Below, piece after piece: positions 25,992 through 34,703 of a DNA stretch of 42,877 nt (its first letter is position 1; each line of letters opens with the position of its first letter). The stretch is from NCBI GenBank assembly GCA_024681475.1, contig JAILAT010000033.1, positions 1 through 42,877 on the forward strand. Reading direction: 5' to 3'. A program made the position numbers and the translations under genes. A model generated the notes under the pieces. That model was not told the DNA's origin. It saw only the letters and a list, made by a program, of their open reading frames with translations, and did no database searches. The DNA comes from Bacteroidales bacterium. GTDB lineage: Bacteria > Bacteroidota > Bacteroidia > Bacteroidales > P3.

Positions 25992-26386
25992 AAAGGAACG
26001 AAACATTCAAAGCAATGCTCGCCGACTACCGTCCCAACTTGGGCGACGGCGACGAATATCTCAGTAATCTGCAGCGCAGATTGGATGCCGTGGAAGTTGT
26101 CAAGCAGGTGTACGAAGGGCAACGTCGACAGATGCGCCGCCGAATGGTAGTGGCATTTGTCTCTGGCGGCATCTCAGGGGTGGTGATATCCCTTTATCTG
26201 CTGCTGCATCCTGTCGTCTTGATTGCGGCAAGTTGCTCAATTCCAAGTATTTTAATTGCCAACATTAACACTATTCTCACGATACTGGTCGTCCTGGTGT
26301 TCAGTGTTCTGATAGCCACTATCTGCACATTGTTCTATCAGATTGTCAAACGCGACTATTCAACAGAGCTGGCACCCCGACTCTGA
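25988..26386 (+). CDS. Small membrane protein, putative anti-sigma partner
   Basis: The 132-residue protein starts MKRNETFKAMLADYRPNLGDGDEYL. That N-terminal segment, with its DxxxYL pattern, resembles the cytoplasmic part of small Bacteroidetes proteins that follow ECF genes. Two hydrophobic segments follow (about 52-77 and 90-115). It overlaps the sigma gene by four bases, which is typical for sigma/anti-sigma pairs because it fixes their ratio. No zinc-binding anti-sigma motif is visible. It converges with pth. Confidence 0.8.
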   Translation: MKRNETFKAMLADYRPNLGDGDEYLSNLQRRLDAVEVVKQVYEGQRRQMRRRMVVAFVSGGISGVVISLYLLLHPVVLIAASCSIPSILIANINTILTILVVLVFSVLIATICTLFYQIVKRDYSTELAPRL

Positions 26387-26441
26387 GGTGTCAGCCCCTT
26401 TTCGAAAGGAATGGCTACTTGTGATAAGGGCCCCTTTTCAA

Positions 26442-27086
26442 TCAGTTGTACATATTCATCGCCCTGTCGGCACCTTGTGTGGCGAAGCATTTCACCGCTT
26501 CGGCGGCTTTGACGATGGCGGGGTCCAGCAGGGCACGCTCCTCTTCGCTGAAGGCTCCCAGCACATAGTCTATCTGGTGGCCACGGCTGAAGTCGGAGCC
26601 GATGCCGATACGCAGACGGCAGTAGTTGTTGGTGCCCAGCTTTTCCTCAATGTCGGTCAGGCCGTTGTGGCCACCGTGAGAGCCTTGCTTTTTCATGCGT
26701 ATCTTGCCCACGGGCAGCGCCAGATCGTCGACCACTACCAGCACGTTGGCGAGCTCCACTTTCTCTTTGTCCATCCAGTATTTCACCGCTTTGCCCGACA
26801 GGTTCATGTATGTCGTCGGCCGTATCAGCACCAGCGTGCGTCCTTTGCAGCGCACCTCGGCGCGGTAGGCGTGGCGCTCCAGCACAAAGACCACCTTCTC
26901 TTTCTCGCGACCCTGCTCCACCAGCTTGCGGTTGGTCTCTTTCACCAACTCGTCCACCACCATGAAGCCGGCATTGTGGCGTGTGCCTTCGTATTCCGCA
27001 CCCACGTTGCCCAGTCCTACTATCAAATATTTCATGCTGTTGTCCTCCGGCTCTTTCTTGCCAAACAGGCGTTCAATCCATCCCAT
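26442..27086 (-). CDS. pth: Peptidyl-tRNA hydrolase
   Basis: Pth frees tRNA from peptidyl-tRNA that has dropped off ribosomes. The core begins MKYLIVGLGNVGAEYEGTRHNAGF, with the catalytic His in RHNAGF and the conserved Asn in GLGN. Other family segments are KPTTYMNLSG-like (IRPTTYMNLSGKAV), VVVDDLALPVGKIR and GSHGGHNGL. The ATG at 27086 adds 17 residues (MGWIERLFGKKEPEDNS) before the usual start at 27035. Both are possible; I give the longer form because similar basic extensions occur in this group. It starts nine bases after the stop of the DPP11-type gene and may be co-transcribed with it. Confidence 0.94.
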   Translation of the reverse strand: MGWIERLFGKKEPEDNSMKYLIVGLGNVGAEYEGTRHNAGFMVVDELVKETNRKLVEQGREKEKVVFVLERHAYRAEVRCKGRTLVLIRPTTYMNLSGKAVKYWMDKEKVELANVLVVVDDLALPVGKIRMKKQGSHGGHNGLTDIEEKLGTNNYCRLRIGIGSDFSRGHQIDYVLGAFSEEERALLDPAIVKAAEAVKCFATQGADRAMNMYN

Positions 27087-27095
27087 GGCACGGCG

Positions 27096-29213
27096 TCATT
27101 CAACGATTTTCATCTCCTGCACCAGATGGCCGGCACCGGCATATTTGTCGATGATGAAGAGGCAGTAGCGGATGTCCAGACTGATGTTGCGGCAGTAGTT
27201 GGGGTCGAACAGCAGGTCGCTCATCGTGCCTTCCCAGCAGCGGTCGAAGTTGATGCCTATCAGCTGGCCGTCAGCGTTCAGCACGGGGCTGCCGCTGTTG
27301 CCGCCGGTGGTGTGGTTGGTGGCGATGAAGGCCACGGGCATCTCGCCTTGCTTGTTGGCATATCGGCCGTAGTCTTTCTTCTTGTACAGCTCTTTGAGGC
27401 GCGGCTCCACGCGGTAGTCGTAGATGTCGGGATCCTCTTTTTCCATGATGCCTTCAATGGTGGAGTAGGGGGTGTAGTACACCGCGTCTTTGGGTTTGAA
27501 GCCTTGCACATGGCCGTAGGTCACGCGCAGCGTCAGATTGGCGTCGGGGAAGAAATTGGAGTCGGGATACATCGCCATCAGGCCATGGATATAGTCGCGC
27601 ATCAGGCTGTTGATGTTTTTCCTGGCGCTGGTGTAGGTGGCCCGTTTGTCCTGCGAGTAGCTTCGGTTGTAGGCTTTCACCAGCAGGGCCACCCCAGGGT
27701 CTTTCTCGATGGCAGCCTGTCGTTTGGAGGCAGGGGTGCGCAGCAGCTTCTCGTATTTCTTCGGGTCGTTGAGTGCCGATTTGGCATACACCTTGTGCAG
27801 GTAGGCTTCAGGCCCCATCTCTTTGACAAGCAGGTATGGGGCATAGCCCGCCTTGTACATATACATCATTGTCTCCACAAAGATGGCTTCGTCGATGGGT
27901 GAATGCACATCGAAATCGGTGTAGTATTTTTTCCCTTCGTCCAGTAGCTGTTCCGTGAGTTTGTCCATCGTCTGCTCGTCGGCGGCAGCGCTGGTGGCAT
28001 TCCACAGCTTGTAGGCCCTGTTCATGAAGTCGCTGGCCATCACCGCTTCGTTGAAGTAGGTCCATTCCAGCGAGATGTTTTTCAGGCGGCTGTAGTTGGC
28101 CTCCATTTCGTTCAGCACGTCGCTGTATTGCGGCTTGCCTGCTGCCCAACGGCGGAAGGCGGCCTCCTGCTCGCGTTTCTGCTCCACGCCGTGAAGTCGC
28201 TCAATGCCTTGTGTCTCGCCTTGCCATTTCTTCCAGCCGTTGGCGATGTTGGCCACGCGGCTGGCGTATTTCAGTCGCAGCGCGGGGCTCTGTGCCATGG
28301 CGGCGTTGTAGTGGTTCAGACGGATGGTTCTCAAGTCGATACGTACGGGATTTTCCATATTGGCAGCCAAGTCCACCTGGTCGTGGGTCACGTAGCGCTG
28401 GGTGGTGCCAGGGTAGCCAAACACGAAGGTGAAGTCGCCCTCTTCCACGCCTTTCAGTGAGATTTCCAGACTCTTCAGCGGACGGTAAGGCTTGTTGTCG
28501 GGACTGTAGTCGGCAGGCTTGTTGTCGGCGCCGGCATAGACACGGAACATCGAGAAGTCGCCAGTGTGGCGCGGCCACATCCAGTTGTCGGTATCGCCAC
28601 CAAATTTGCCGATGTTCGATGGGGGAGCACCCACCAGGCGCACGTCGGTGAAGACTTCGTTGATATACATAAAATACTGGTTGCCATAGTAGAAAGGTTT
28701 GATGACGGCTTTATAGTGCGTTCCTGCCACGGCTCTCTCGCTGATGGCTTTGATGTTTTGTGCCACGATGGCTTCGCGCTCGCTTTCACCGGTGCTGCTC
28801 TTCACACCTTCAAGCACTTGCGCGGTGACATCCTCCATGCGCACCAGCCGCGTCACGCTCAGCCCGGGACACGGAATCTCTTGGCTGCGGGTCATGGCCC
28901 AGAAGCCGTTGGTCAGATAGTCGTGTTCCACGGTGCTGTGGCGCACGATGAAGCTGTAGCCGCAGTGGTGGTTGGTGAGCACCAACCCTTCGTCGCTGAC
29001 AAATTCGCCTGTGCAGCCGCTGCCAAACAGCAGCACGGCATCTTTCAGACAGGCGTTGTTCACGTCGTAGATGTCTTTGGCGGAGATGTGCATGCCGGCT
29101 TTCTGCATGGCCGCTTCGTTGCGGCCCAGCAGCATGGGTATCCACATTCCTTCGTCGGCCAAGGCACTGATACTCAGCGCGACGGTCATGATAAGTATTG
29201 CTATTTTCTTCAT
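27096..29213 (-). CDS. S46-family dipeptidyl peptidase, DPP11 type (Asp/Glu-specific)
   Basis: This 705-residue periplasmic serine exopeptidase removes dipeptides from peptide N-termini, feeding peptide-based nutrition. The start at 29213 (MKKIAILIMTVALSISALA) gives a signal peptide; an in-frame extension further upstream has none of its features. The catalytic triad is visible: His in TNHHCGY (82/83), Asp in WPRHTGDFS (about 219) and Ser640 in GGNSGSP. Arg658 stands 18 residues after the Ser (INFDR), at the position of the Arg673 that gives Porphyromonas DPP11 its acidic P1 preference; DPP7 has Gly there. Specificity for Asp/Glu is therefore likely. The upstream leader has its own promoter and two hairpins. 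Confidence 0.93.
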   Translation of the reverse strand: MKKIAILIMTVALSISALADEGMWIPMLLGRNEAAMQKAGMHISAKDIYDVNNACLKDAVLLFGSGCTGEFVSDEGLVLTNHHCGYSFIVRHSTVEHDYLTNGFWAMTRSQEIPCPGLSVTRLVRMEDVTAQVLEGVKSSTGESEREAIVAQNIKAISERAVAGTHYKAVIKPFYYGNQYFMYINEVFTDVRLVGAPPSNIGKFGGDTDNWMWPRHTGDFSMFRVYAGADNKPADYSPDNKPYRPLKSLEISLKGVEEGDFTFVFGYPGTTQRYVTHDQVDLAANMENPVRIDLRTIRLNHYNAAMAQSPALRLKYASRVANIANGWKKWQGETQGIERLHGVEQKREQEAAFRRWAAGKPQYSDVLNEMEANYSRLKNISLEWTYFNEAVMASDFMNRAYKLWNATSAAADEQTMDKLTEQLLDEGKKYYTDFDVHSPIDEAIFVETMMYMYKAGYAPYLLVKEMGPEAYLHKVYAKSALNDPKKYEKLLRTPASKRQAAIEKDPGVALLVKAYNRSYSQDKRATYTSARKNINSLMRDYIHGLMAMYPDSNFFPDANLTLRVTYGHVQGFKPKDAVYYTPYSTIEGIMEKEDPDIYDYRVEPRLKELYKKKDYGRYANKQGEMPVAFIATNHTTGGNSGSPVLNADGQLIGINFDRCWEGTMSDLLFDPNYCRNISLDIRYCLFIIDKYAGAGHLVQEMKIVE

Positions 29214-29287
29214 GGTGTTATGTTTTTTTTCGTTTTGGTCTTTGTTATGTTTGGGGAGCTGATGTTTCAACGCCACAACTATACAAC

Positions 29288-29358
29288 CCATCTTCTTTGA
29301 TAAGAAGATGGAAATCAATGCAGTATAGCCCAAAGTAAAGAATGGTGTCACTTTACTT
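29288..29358 (-). promoter_or_regulatory. Two inverted repeats in the DPP11 leader
   Basis: CCATCTTCTT/AAGAAGATGG at 29288-29311 is a perfect 10-bp stem with the four-base loop TGAT. AAGTAAAG/CTTTACTT at 29333-29358 is a perfect 8-bp stem with a 10-base loop. Both lie between the promoter and the start codon, and the second would sit at the very 5' end of the transcript. They may affect mRNA stability or serve as operators. Confidence 0.5.
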
Positions 29359-29366
29359 GTGGAGTG

Positions 29367-29398
29367 CAAAATTACATCTTTTTTATAATGTATGCAAT
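29367..29398 (-). promoter_or_regulatory. Promoter of the DPP11 gene
   Basis: On the minus strand TAATTTTG (29374-29367) is a full match to the TAnnTTTG box. It is preceded after 20 bases by ATTG (29398-29395) in place of TTTG. The resulting leader would be about 150 bases. Confidence 0.6.
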
Positions 29399-29456
29399 TT
29401 TAATTTGCACTCTTTGCTGGTTGAATGTAGCAGGATGATTCTTGATACCAACAGAA

Positions 29457-30674
29457 TTATTTGATTATCAGTCTTCTGACAGTTCTTCCTCCTGTTCCGC
29501 TCAGCAAGGCCAGATAGCTGCCTTTGGCCCATGTGCTGACGTCGATGCTGTGCTCTCCGGCAGCCAGTGTCATGAGCAGCATGGTGCGCCCCTGCATGTC
29601 GACGATTTGCAATGTCGTGGTCTCAAGGGTGCTGACCGAGAGCACGTTGTGTGCTGGATTGGGATACAGCATCGTGGTCGTTGTTTCGGTTTCGGCGATG
29701 CCCTCTTTCTCGGGCACCATGAAATAGGCTGTTGTCCAGCTGCTTGTGATTTCGTTGGAACAGGTCTGACGTACCTGCACGTAGTGCTCTTGCCCGGCCT
29801 GCAGATAGTCGCTGATGGTGTAGTGCTGCTCCGTCAGGCCGAAGACATAGTGTTCGGGTGCAGCGTCCTGACCCACATGACGATAGCGAAGGTCGTAGCT
29901 CGCTCCCTCGCCGCTCCAAGTCACTTCCGCCTGTTCGGCAGTGATGTCGCTGACGCGTAAGGATACCACTGTGTCGCATACCTCCACTTCGCCAGAGTGC
30001 GGATCATACTCGCTGCATGTCAGCAGTTTGTAGTAGGGAAGATAGGGGGTTGTATAGGAGAATCCAATGGTTTCGTTCATGTTATAGGCTTCGTCGTCAC
30101 GTGCCACATAGCGTGCTTTGACATAGTCTCCTGTAAAATGCCACGCAGCAAACTGGCAGGCATTGGGATGTTGGTGATTATCAAGAGCATGACTCCTGCT
30201 TATTGCTATCACGACATGGCTGTGTCCGTCCCAGCGAAAGGTGCTGTCCAGCCGCACCGCGCGCCAGGCTCCTGCCTCCGTAAAGTTCAGTGTGCCAGTG
30301 TATACCAGCTGGAAGTTGTTGTCGTTGTTCTGCAGCAGGCCATTGTTCAGCGTGTGGTGCGTGTTGGCCATATAGATTTTGCAGCCGTCGTTATACTGGC
30401 AGCCGTCGTTGAGCGTGGTAGGCAGAAAGGCGAAGTACTCGATGTCGTAACCAACCAGGGCCGCCATCTCGCTGCTGTCCATAAGCACCTCACAGTAAGA
30501 GTAATAATAGTCCGACGACACGGGAAAGTGTGTTGTCTGGAAAGTTGCCGCCAAGGAGTCGCTGTTGCTGGCCTCCACGGGGGATTCGCACGCCACAGTG
30601 TCGCTCTGGGCACGGAGCGTCAAGGGGATAAACAAGAGTATGATAATCAAACAGTAATATGCTCTATTGGCCAT
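29457..30674 (-). CDS. T9SS cargo protein with fibronectin type III-like domain
   Basis: The 405-residue secreted protein has a signal peptide (MANRAYYCLIIILLFIPLTLRAQ). An unrecognised beta-rich domain of about 200 residues follows. Residues of about 230-320 read like a fibronectin type III domain (VSDITAEQAEVTWSGEGASYDLRYRHVG...YTISDYLQAGQEHYVQVRQTC). The last 70 or so residues are a T9SS type A sorting domain (MLYPNPAHNVLSVS, MQGRTMLL, GSYLALLSG, VRRLIIK). It is not closely related to the cargo family at 187-6835. The start is 111 bases from the divergent gene on the plus strand. Function is unknown; a surface adhesin or glycan-binding role is possible. Confidence 0.88.
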   Translation of the reverse strand: MANRAYYCLIIILLFIPLTLRAQSDTVACESPVEASNSDSLAATFQTTHFPVSSDYYYSYCEVLMDSSEMAALVGYDIEYFAFLPTTLNDGCQYNDGCKIYMANTHHTLNNGLLQNNDNNFQLVYTGTLNFTEAGAWRAVRLDSTFRWDGHSHVVIAISRSHALDNHQHPNACQFAAWHFTGDYVKARYVARDDEAYNMNETIGFSYTTPYLPYYKLLTCSEYDPHSGEVEVCDTVVSLRVSDITAEQAEVTWSGEGASYDLRYRHVGQDAAPEHYVFGLTEQHYTISDYLQAGQEHYVQVRQTCSNEITSSWTTAYFMVPEKEGIAETETTTTMLYPNPAHNVLSVSTLETTTLQIVDMQGRTMLLMTLAAGEHSIDVSTWAKGSYLALLSGTGGRTVRRLIIK

Positions 30675-30785
30675 AATCGTTGCGGTTTTTCATCCAGCAA
30701 AAGTACAACTTTTTTTCCGATATTCTCGCATTTGCAAAATATTTTGCTCTTTTTTGAGTTATTCAACTATCTAATTCTTCGAACC

Positions 30786-32975
30786 GTGCATCTGATTATC
30801 GACTATCCGTGGTTTTTCGTGCTGTTCTGCCTCTTGGCGGGCGCGGCGGTCAGTGCCTTGCTCTATTATGTCTCGTTTCGGCGTCGCGGCGCTGATGCCC
30901 GCCCCTTCGGCAAACGTGTGACCCTGCTGCTTGCCGCTGTACGTTTCCTTGCAGTTTCGCTCATCGCTTTCCTGCTTTTGGCCCCACTGGTCAAACGCCA
31001 GCACAACATCACCGAGAAGCCGCTCATTGTCATTGCCCACGACAACAGCGAGTCACTGGCACTGACAGCCGACTCCTCTTACTATCGTACTGATTTCCAG
31101 AAATCCATGGACAATCTCGCCAGCAAGCTCCGCTCCGATTTTGAGGTGGTGGAGTATGTCTATGGCGACCATGTGGCGTTGTGCGACGAGGACACTATGC
31201 CGCTGTTTTCCAACAAGGCTACCGACATGAGCGAACTGCTCAACGCCATCGGCGAACGCTACTACCATCGCAATGTTGGTGCCCTCGTGCTTGCCGGCGA
31301 CGGCATCTACAACAAAGGTGTCAACCCCGTCAGTCAGACGTCGTCGCTTACCTTTCCGGTGTATACTATCGCATTGGGCGACACGGCGTTGCACCGCGAC
31401 GCGGCCATAGCACATATCCGTTGCAACCGCATCGCCAACCTCGGCAACAAGTTTCCCATGGACATCACGGTCAATGCCGCCCGCATGAACGGCGAGGAGG
31501 CCTTGCTGTCGATATCTAATGGAGGAAAACAGCTGTTTTCTAAACAGATACGTTACCAAGGAGATCATTTCTCCACCGTCGAACAGGTGCTGCTCGAGGC
31601 CACTGCGCCAGGATTGCAGCGCTACGAGGTGGCGCTGACTCCACTCAATGATGAGCAGTCGACCACCAACAACTATCGCTCTGTGCCTGTGGAGGTTATC
31701 GACGGACACCAGAAGATTGCCATCATTGCTGCTGCACCGCACCCTGATGTGGCTGCGTTGCGACAGTCCATTACGGCCAATAGCAACTATGAAGTCGATT
31801 GTTTCCTTGCCTCCGAGTCGGGCCTCGAAAAAATTGGCGCATCGCAGTCCAACGCACGTCAGCGTTTCGTGCCCGACGACTACAATATGCTCGTTTTCCA
31901 CCAGTTGCCTTCAAAGAGTGGTGCCGTCAATGCCGATATGACCACTTGGCTCAAGGGTGGTGTGCCGGCACTCTTCGTGCTGGGGTCGGCTACCGACCTA
32001 CCGCGTTTCAACGCCATGCATACCGGACTGGAAATTGTGTCGCGCATAGACCGTCAGAATGAGGCTATGCCGCTGTTCAACAGCAACTTCACTCTCTTCA
32101 CACTAGAGGAGTCGGTGGCGCGCCAGCTCGAGCAGTGTCCTCCGCTGGTGTCGCCGTTCGGCGACTATAAGAGCAACGGCAACATGCAGACGCTTTTTTT
32201 CTCTCGTGTGGGCACCGTCAACAGTGGACAGCCGCTTGTCGCCATGGTGCAGCTGCAAGGCGGTGAGGGAGCTGCGTCTGCGCAGCCTGTGCGCTATGCT
32301 TTCGTAGCTGGCGAGGGGCTCTGGCGATGGCGTCTCTCCTGCTACCAGCAGTTCGGCACCCATGAACCATTCGATATGTTGGTCGATAAGTTGGTGTCGT
32401 TCACGGCGTTGCGTTTCAGTAAGGACCGTTTTATGGTAGAGGTCTCCAACGTCTTCAGCGAGTCGGAGCCTGTGGTGCTCAATGCGCAGCTCTACAATGA
32501 TAATTATGAGGCCGTTAACGTTCCCGAGGTGTCGCTCACGGTGCAGGCTATGGATGCCGAGGCTTCTCACGAGCCGCTGCGCTATGCTTTCAACCGCTCA
32601 GGACAAGGCTACACGCTGAATATCGGTCAGTTGGTTCCTGGATTGTATCGCTACACCGCCACCACGCGCTTCAACGGCAAGGATTACACTGCGTCGGGCA
32701 GCTTCCTCGTTGAGCAGCAACTGCTTGAGGAGCTCACCTTGCGCGCCGACCACTCGCTGCTCCAGACCCTGGCAACCTCGACCGATGGTGCCATGCTCTA
32801 CCCCGAACAAATCGACCAGCTGCCTGAGATGCTCAAGAACCGCAAGGATATCAAGTCGCTGATTTACACCGAGACGACCTATGGCGATATGCACAACATG
32901 CTGCTGGTGTTTCTGATTATCGTGCTGTTGCTTGGCATCGAATGGGTTGTGCGTAAATACAACGGCACGGTATAG
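30786..32975 (+). CDS. Large membrane protein with periplasmic region, BatA/vWA-like architecture
   Basis: The protein is about 729 residues, starting with GTG at 30786 (HLIIDYPWFFVLFCLL follows). The frame stays open further upstream, but that DNA is the antisense of the T9SS cargo gene and offers no sensible N-terminus. Two N-terminal membrane segments (about 8-30 and 45-65), a long soluble part, and one C-terminal segment (MLLVFLIIVLLLGIEWVVR) are visible. Residues of about 80-200 (IVIAHDNSESLAL, VGALVLAGDGIYNKG) look like a degenerate von Willebrand factor A fold; this plan is common in Bacteroidetes membrane proteins near BatA. The role is unknown. The flippase gene follows after 21 bases. 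Confidence 0.85.
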   Translation: MHLIIDYPWFFVLFCLLAGAAVSALLYYVSFRRRGADARPFGKRVTLLLAAVRFLAVSLIAFLLLAPLVKRQHNITEKPLIVIAHDNSESLALTADSSYYRTDFQKSMDNLASKLRSDFEVVEYVYGDHVALCDEDTMPLFSNKATDMSELLNAIGERYYHRNVGALVLAGDGIYNKGVNPVSQTSSLTFPVYTIALGDTALHRDAAIAHIRCNRIANLGNKFPMDITVNAARMNGEEALLSISNGGKQLFSKQIRYQGDHFSTVEQVLLEATAPGLQRYEVALTPLNDEQSTTNNYRSVPVEVIDGHQKIAIIAAAPHPDVAALRQSITANSNYEVDCFLASESGLEKIGASQSNARQRFVPDDYNMLVFHQLPSKSGAVNADMTTWLKGGVPALFVLGSATDLPRFNAMHTGLEIVSRIDRQNEAMPLFNSNFTLFTLEESVARQLEQCPPLVSPFGDYKSNGNMQTLFFSRVGTVNSGQPLVAMVQLQGGEGAASAQPVRYAFVAGEGLWRWRLSCYQQFGTHEPFDMLVDKLVSFTALRFSKDRFMVEVSNVFSESEPVVLNAQLYNDNYEAVNVPEVSLTVQAMDAEASHEPLRYAFNRSGQGYTLNIGQLVPGLYRYTATTRFNGKDYTASGSFLVEQQLLEELTLRADHSLLQTLATSTDGAMLYPEQIDQLPEMLKNRKDIKSLIYTETTYGDMHNMLLVFLIIVLLLGIEWVVRKYNGTV

Positions 32976-32996
32976 GCCTCCTTTACTGAGAAGAAT

Positions 32997-34307
32997 ATGG
33001 ATTCCAAAGGTCATAGAAACAGCAAGTTGTCGGCGTTGCGCCATTCGGCGCTGCTCCGCGACGGTGCTACGCTCATCTCCGGCAACGTCTGGGCGCAGCT
33101 CATTGCCTTTGCCTCCTATTTTGTCCTCACACGCCTTTTCAGCAAGGAGGATTTCGGTGTGTACAATATGTTTTATTCTTACATCGATGTGCTGGTCATT
33201 GTTTCCACATGCAAGTACGAAATGGCTGTGGTGCTCACTCCCGATGAACGGCAGGCTTCCGCTGTGTCGCGTGTTGCACTGCGGCTCAATATGCTGATTT
33301 CGTTACTCTTGCTGGTTGTGGCTGTGCTGCTGGTGTCCGTCGGATATGCGCCCGGCCAGCAACTCTCCTATGGCAGCTGGGCGTTGCTGCTCGTGCCTTT
33401 CATGGTCTTTTTTTGCGGCACGTCGCGTGTCTACGCAGCCTTGTGCAACCGTGCGCGGCGTTTTCGACAGATAGCCCTCTCCGAGGTGGTGGGGTCATCG
33501 TCGACACTGATATTCAAGATCTTGTTTGGTCTTCCGCGTTGGGGCGCCACACTGATTCATGGCATCGGTCTTCCCTTGGGTACCCTATTGGGCAAGATGG
33601 TCTCCAATGTCAACTACTACCTTTCGGTGCGCCGTATGCATCTGCCGCGCGACATATCGCGCCCAGAACTGCGCTCTGCTGCCAGACAGTATGGCAACTT
33701 TCCCAAGTTTGTCATGCCCAAAGATTTGATTAACAGTTTCTCATATAACTTGCCTTTCTTATGGCTGGCCTTTTATTTCGACAAAGCGGAGGTAGGTCTT
33801 CTGGGTCTCGCCATGACGGTGGCGGTGCGCCCCATCAATATGTTCAACACCGCCTTCGAGAAGCTGTTCTATGTGCGCGTGGTGGAAAAGATTCGCGCCA
33901 ACGACCACGTGCTGCCCGACATTGCCCGTTTCGTCAAGTATCTTGTACTCATAGCATTGCCAATCTTCGTGTTGGCATTCCTTTTTGCCGAACCGCTGCT
34001 GGTATTCTGCTTCGGCGACAAGTGGGCGGGTTGTGGATGGTATGTCCGTGTGTTGCTGCCGTGGGTCTTCGTGATGCTGCCCTCCACGTCGTTGATGTTC
34101 ATATCCAATGTCTTCGGCAAACAACGCACCGAGTTTTGGTTCTATGTCGTGCTGTTGTTGCTCCGTGTCGCCGCCATCACCGCGGGCATCATTATGGGCA
34201 ATTTCCGTCTGGCCATAGCATTATTTGCAGCCTCTGGAGCCGCGATTTCCTTGGCGCTCCTGGTGTGGTACCTCCTTCTCCTCCGTCGCTATGAGCGATC
34301 CCGCTGA
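32997..34307 (+). CDS. Polysaccharide flippase (Wzx/MOP superfamily)
   Basis: The 436-residue integral membrane protein has about 12 hydrophobic segments. The N-terminal LRDGATLISGNVWAQLIAFASYFVLTRLFSKEDFGVYN is the typical start of Wzx-type oligosaccharide translocases (tandem helices ending in an FG-Y motif). Such proteins flip lipid-linked glycan units across the inner membrane for O-antigen, capsule or exopolysaccharide. No glycosyltransferases or polymerase lie nearby, so its glycan is unknown. It follows the preceding gene by 21 bases and is followed by a strong hairpin at 34336-34371. Confidence 0.92.
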   Translation: MDSKGHRNSKLSALRHSALLRDGATLISGNVWAQLIAFASYFVLTRLFSKEDFGVYNMFYSYIDVLVIVSTCKYEMAVVLTPDERQASAVSRVALRLNMLISLLLLVVAVLLVSVGYAPGQQLSYGSWALLLVPFMVFFCGTSRVYAALCNRARRFRQIALSEVVGSSSTLIFKILFGLPRWGATLIHGIGLPLGTLLGKMVSNVNYYLSVRRMHLPRDISRPELRSAARQYGNFPKFVMPKDLINSFSYNLPFLWLAFYFDKAEVGLLGLAMTVAVRPINMFNTAFEKLFYVRVVEKIRANDHVLPDIARFVKYLVLIALPIFVLAFLFAEPLLVFCFGDKWAGCGWYVRVLLPWVFVMLPSTSLMFISNVFGKQRTEFWFYVVLLLLRVAAITAGIIMGNFRLAIALFAASGAAISLALLVWYLLLLRRYERSR

Positions 34308-34335
34308 GGTGAACAATGTGATCCCCCAATAATAA

Positions 34336-34371
34336 TCAAAGAGGTGGGCGCAATCGCGTCCACCTCTTTGA
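34336..34371. terminator. Hairpin between the flippase and hpf genes, likely bidirectional terminator
   Basis: TCAAAGAGGTGGGCGC and GCGTCCACCTCTTTGA form a 16-bp stem with one G-T pair around the loop AATC. It lies between two converging genes (flippase stop at 34307, hpf stop at 34390). T runs after the stem are short. Confidence 0.7.
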
Positions 34372-34389
34372 TGCTATGGGTGTTAACCC

Positions 34390-34680
34390 TTATTCGCGGT
34401 TTTTGTATTTCTCCACCTGCACACGCATGGTGTCTACGCATTCGGATACGGCCTCTTCGAAGCTGTTGGCTTGTTTGCTATTGAAGAGATTCTGACCTGG
34501 CAACGAGAGTTTTATCTCGGCAATCTTGTTGTTGTCGCTCTCGGGCTTGTCCACTTTGAGGGTCACCTCGCACTTGGTGGCGTTGTCTACGATGCGTCCT
34601 AGTTTCCCCACTTTGTCGTTGATGTAACTTTCCAGCTTTTCGTCTGCCTTGAAACGGACTGAGTTGATTGAGATGTTCAT
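34390..34680 (-). CDS. hpf: Ribosome hibernation-promoting factor (short HPF/YfiA type)
   Basis: The 96-residue protein has the beta-alpha-beta-beta-beta-alpha pattern of HPF/RaiA. It starts MNISINSVRFKADEKLESYINDKVGKLGRI and ends FEEAVSECVDTMRVQVEKYKNRE. It binds the 30S subunit at the decoding region and stabilises inactive ribosomes in slow growth. It lacks the C-terminal dimerisation domain of long HPF. It follows the recombinase gene by 23 bases; the order rpsU, xerC-like, hpf is common in Bacteroidales. Confidence 0.94.
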   Translation of the reverse strand: MNISINSVRFKADEKLESYINDKVGKLGRIVDNATKCEVTLKVDKPESDNNKIAEIKLSLPGQNLFNSKQANSFEEAVSECVDTMRVQVEKYKNRE

Positions 34681-34703
34681 AATTCTCCTCCTTTTTTGGT
34701 TAG

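Noticed and set aside
26343..27902. Open frame of 519 codons on the plus strand
   Set aside because: It lies opposite pth and the DPP11-type gene, which have full catalytic motifs; no motif is visible in this frame.
29214..29369. N-terminal extension of the DPP11-type gene (52 codons)
   Set aside because: It covers the promoter and leader hairpins, and the signal peptide begins only at 29213.
29997..30785. Upstream part of the long plus-strand frame leading into the gene at 30786
   Set aside because: It is antisense to the T9SS cargo gene 29457-30674 and has no signal or conserved sequence; the real start is the GTG at 30786.
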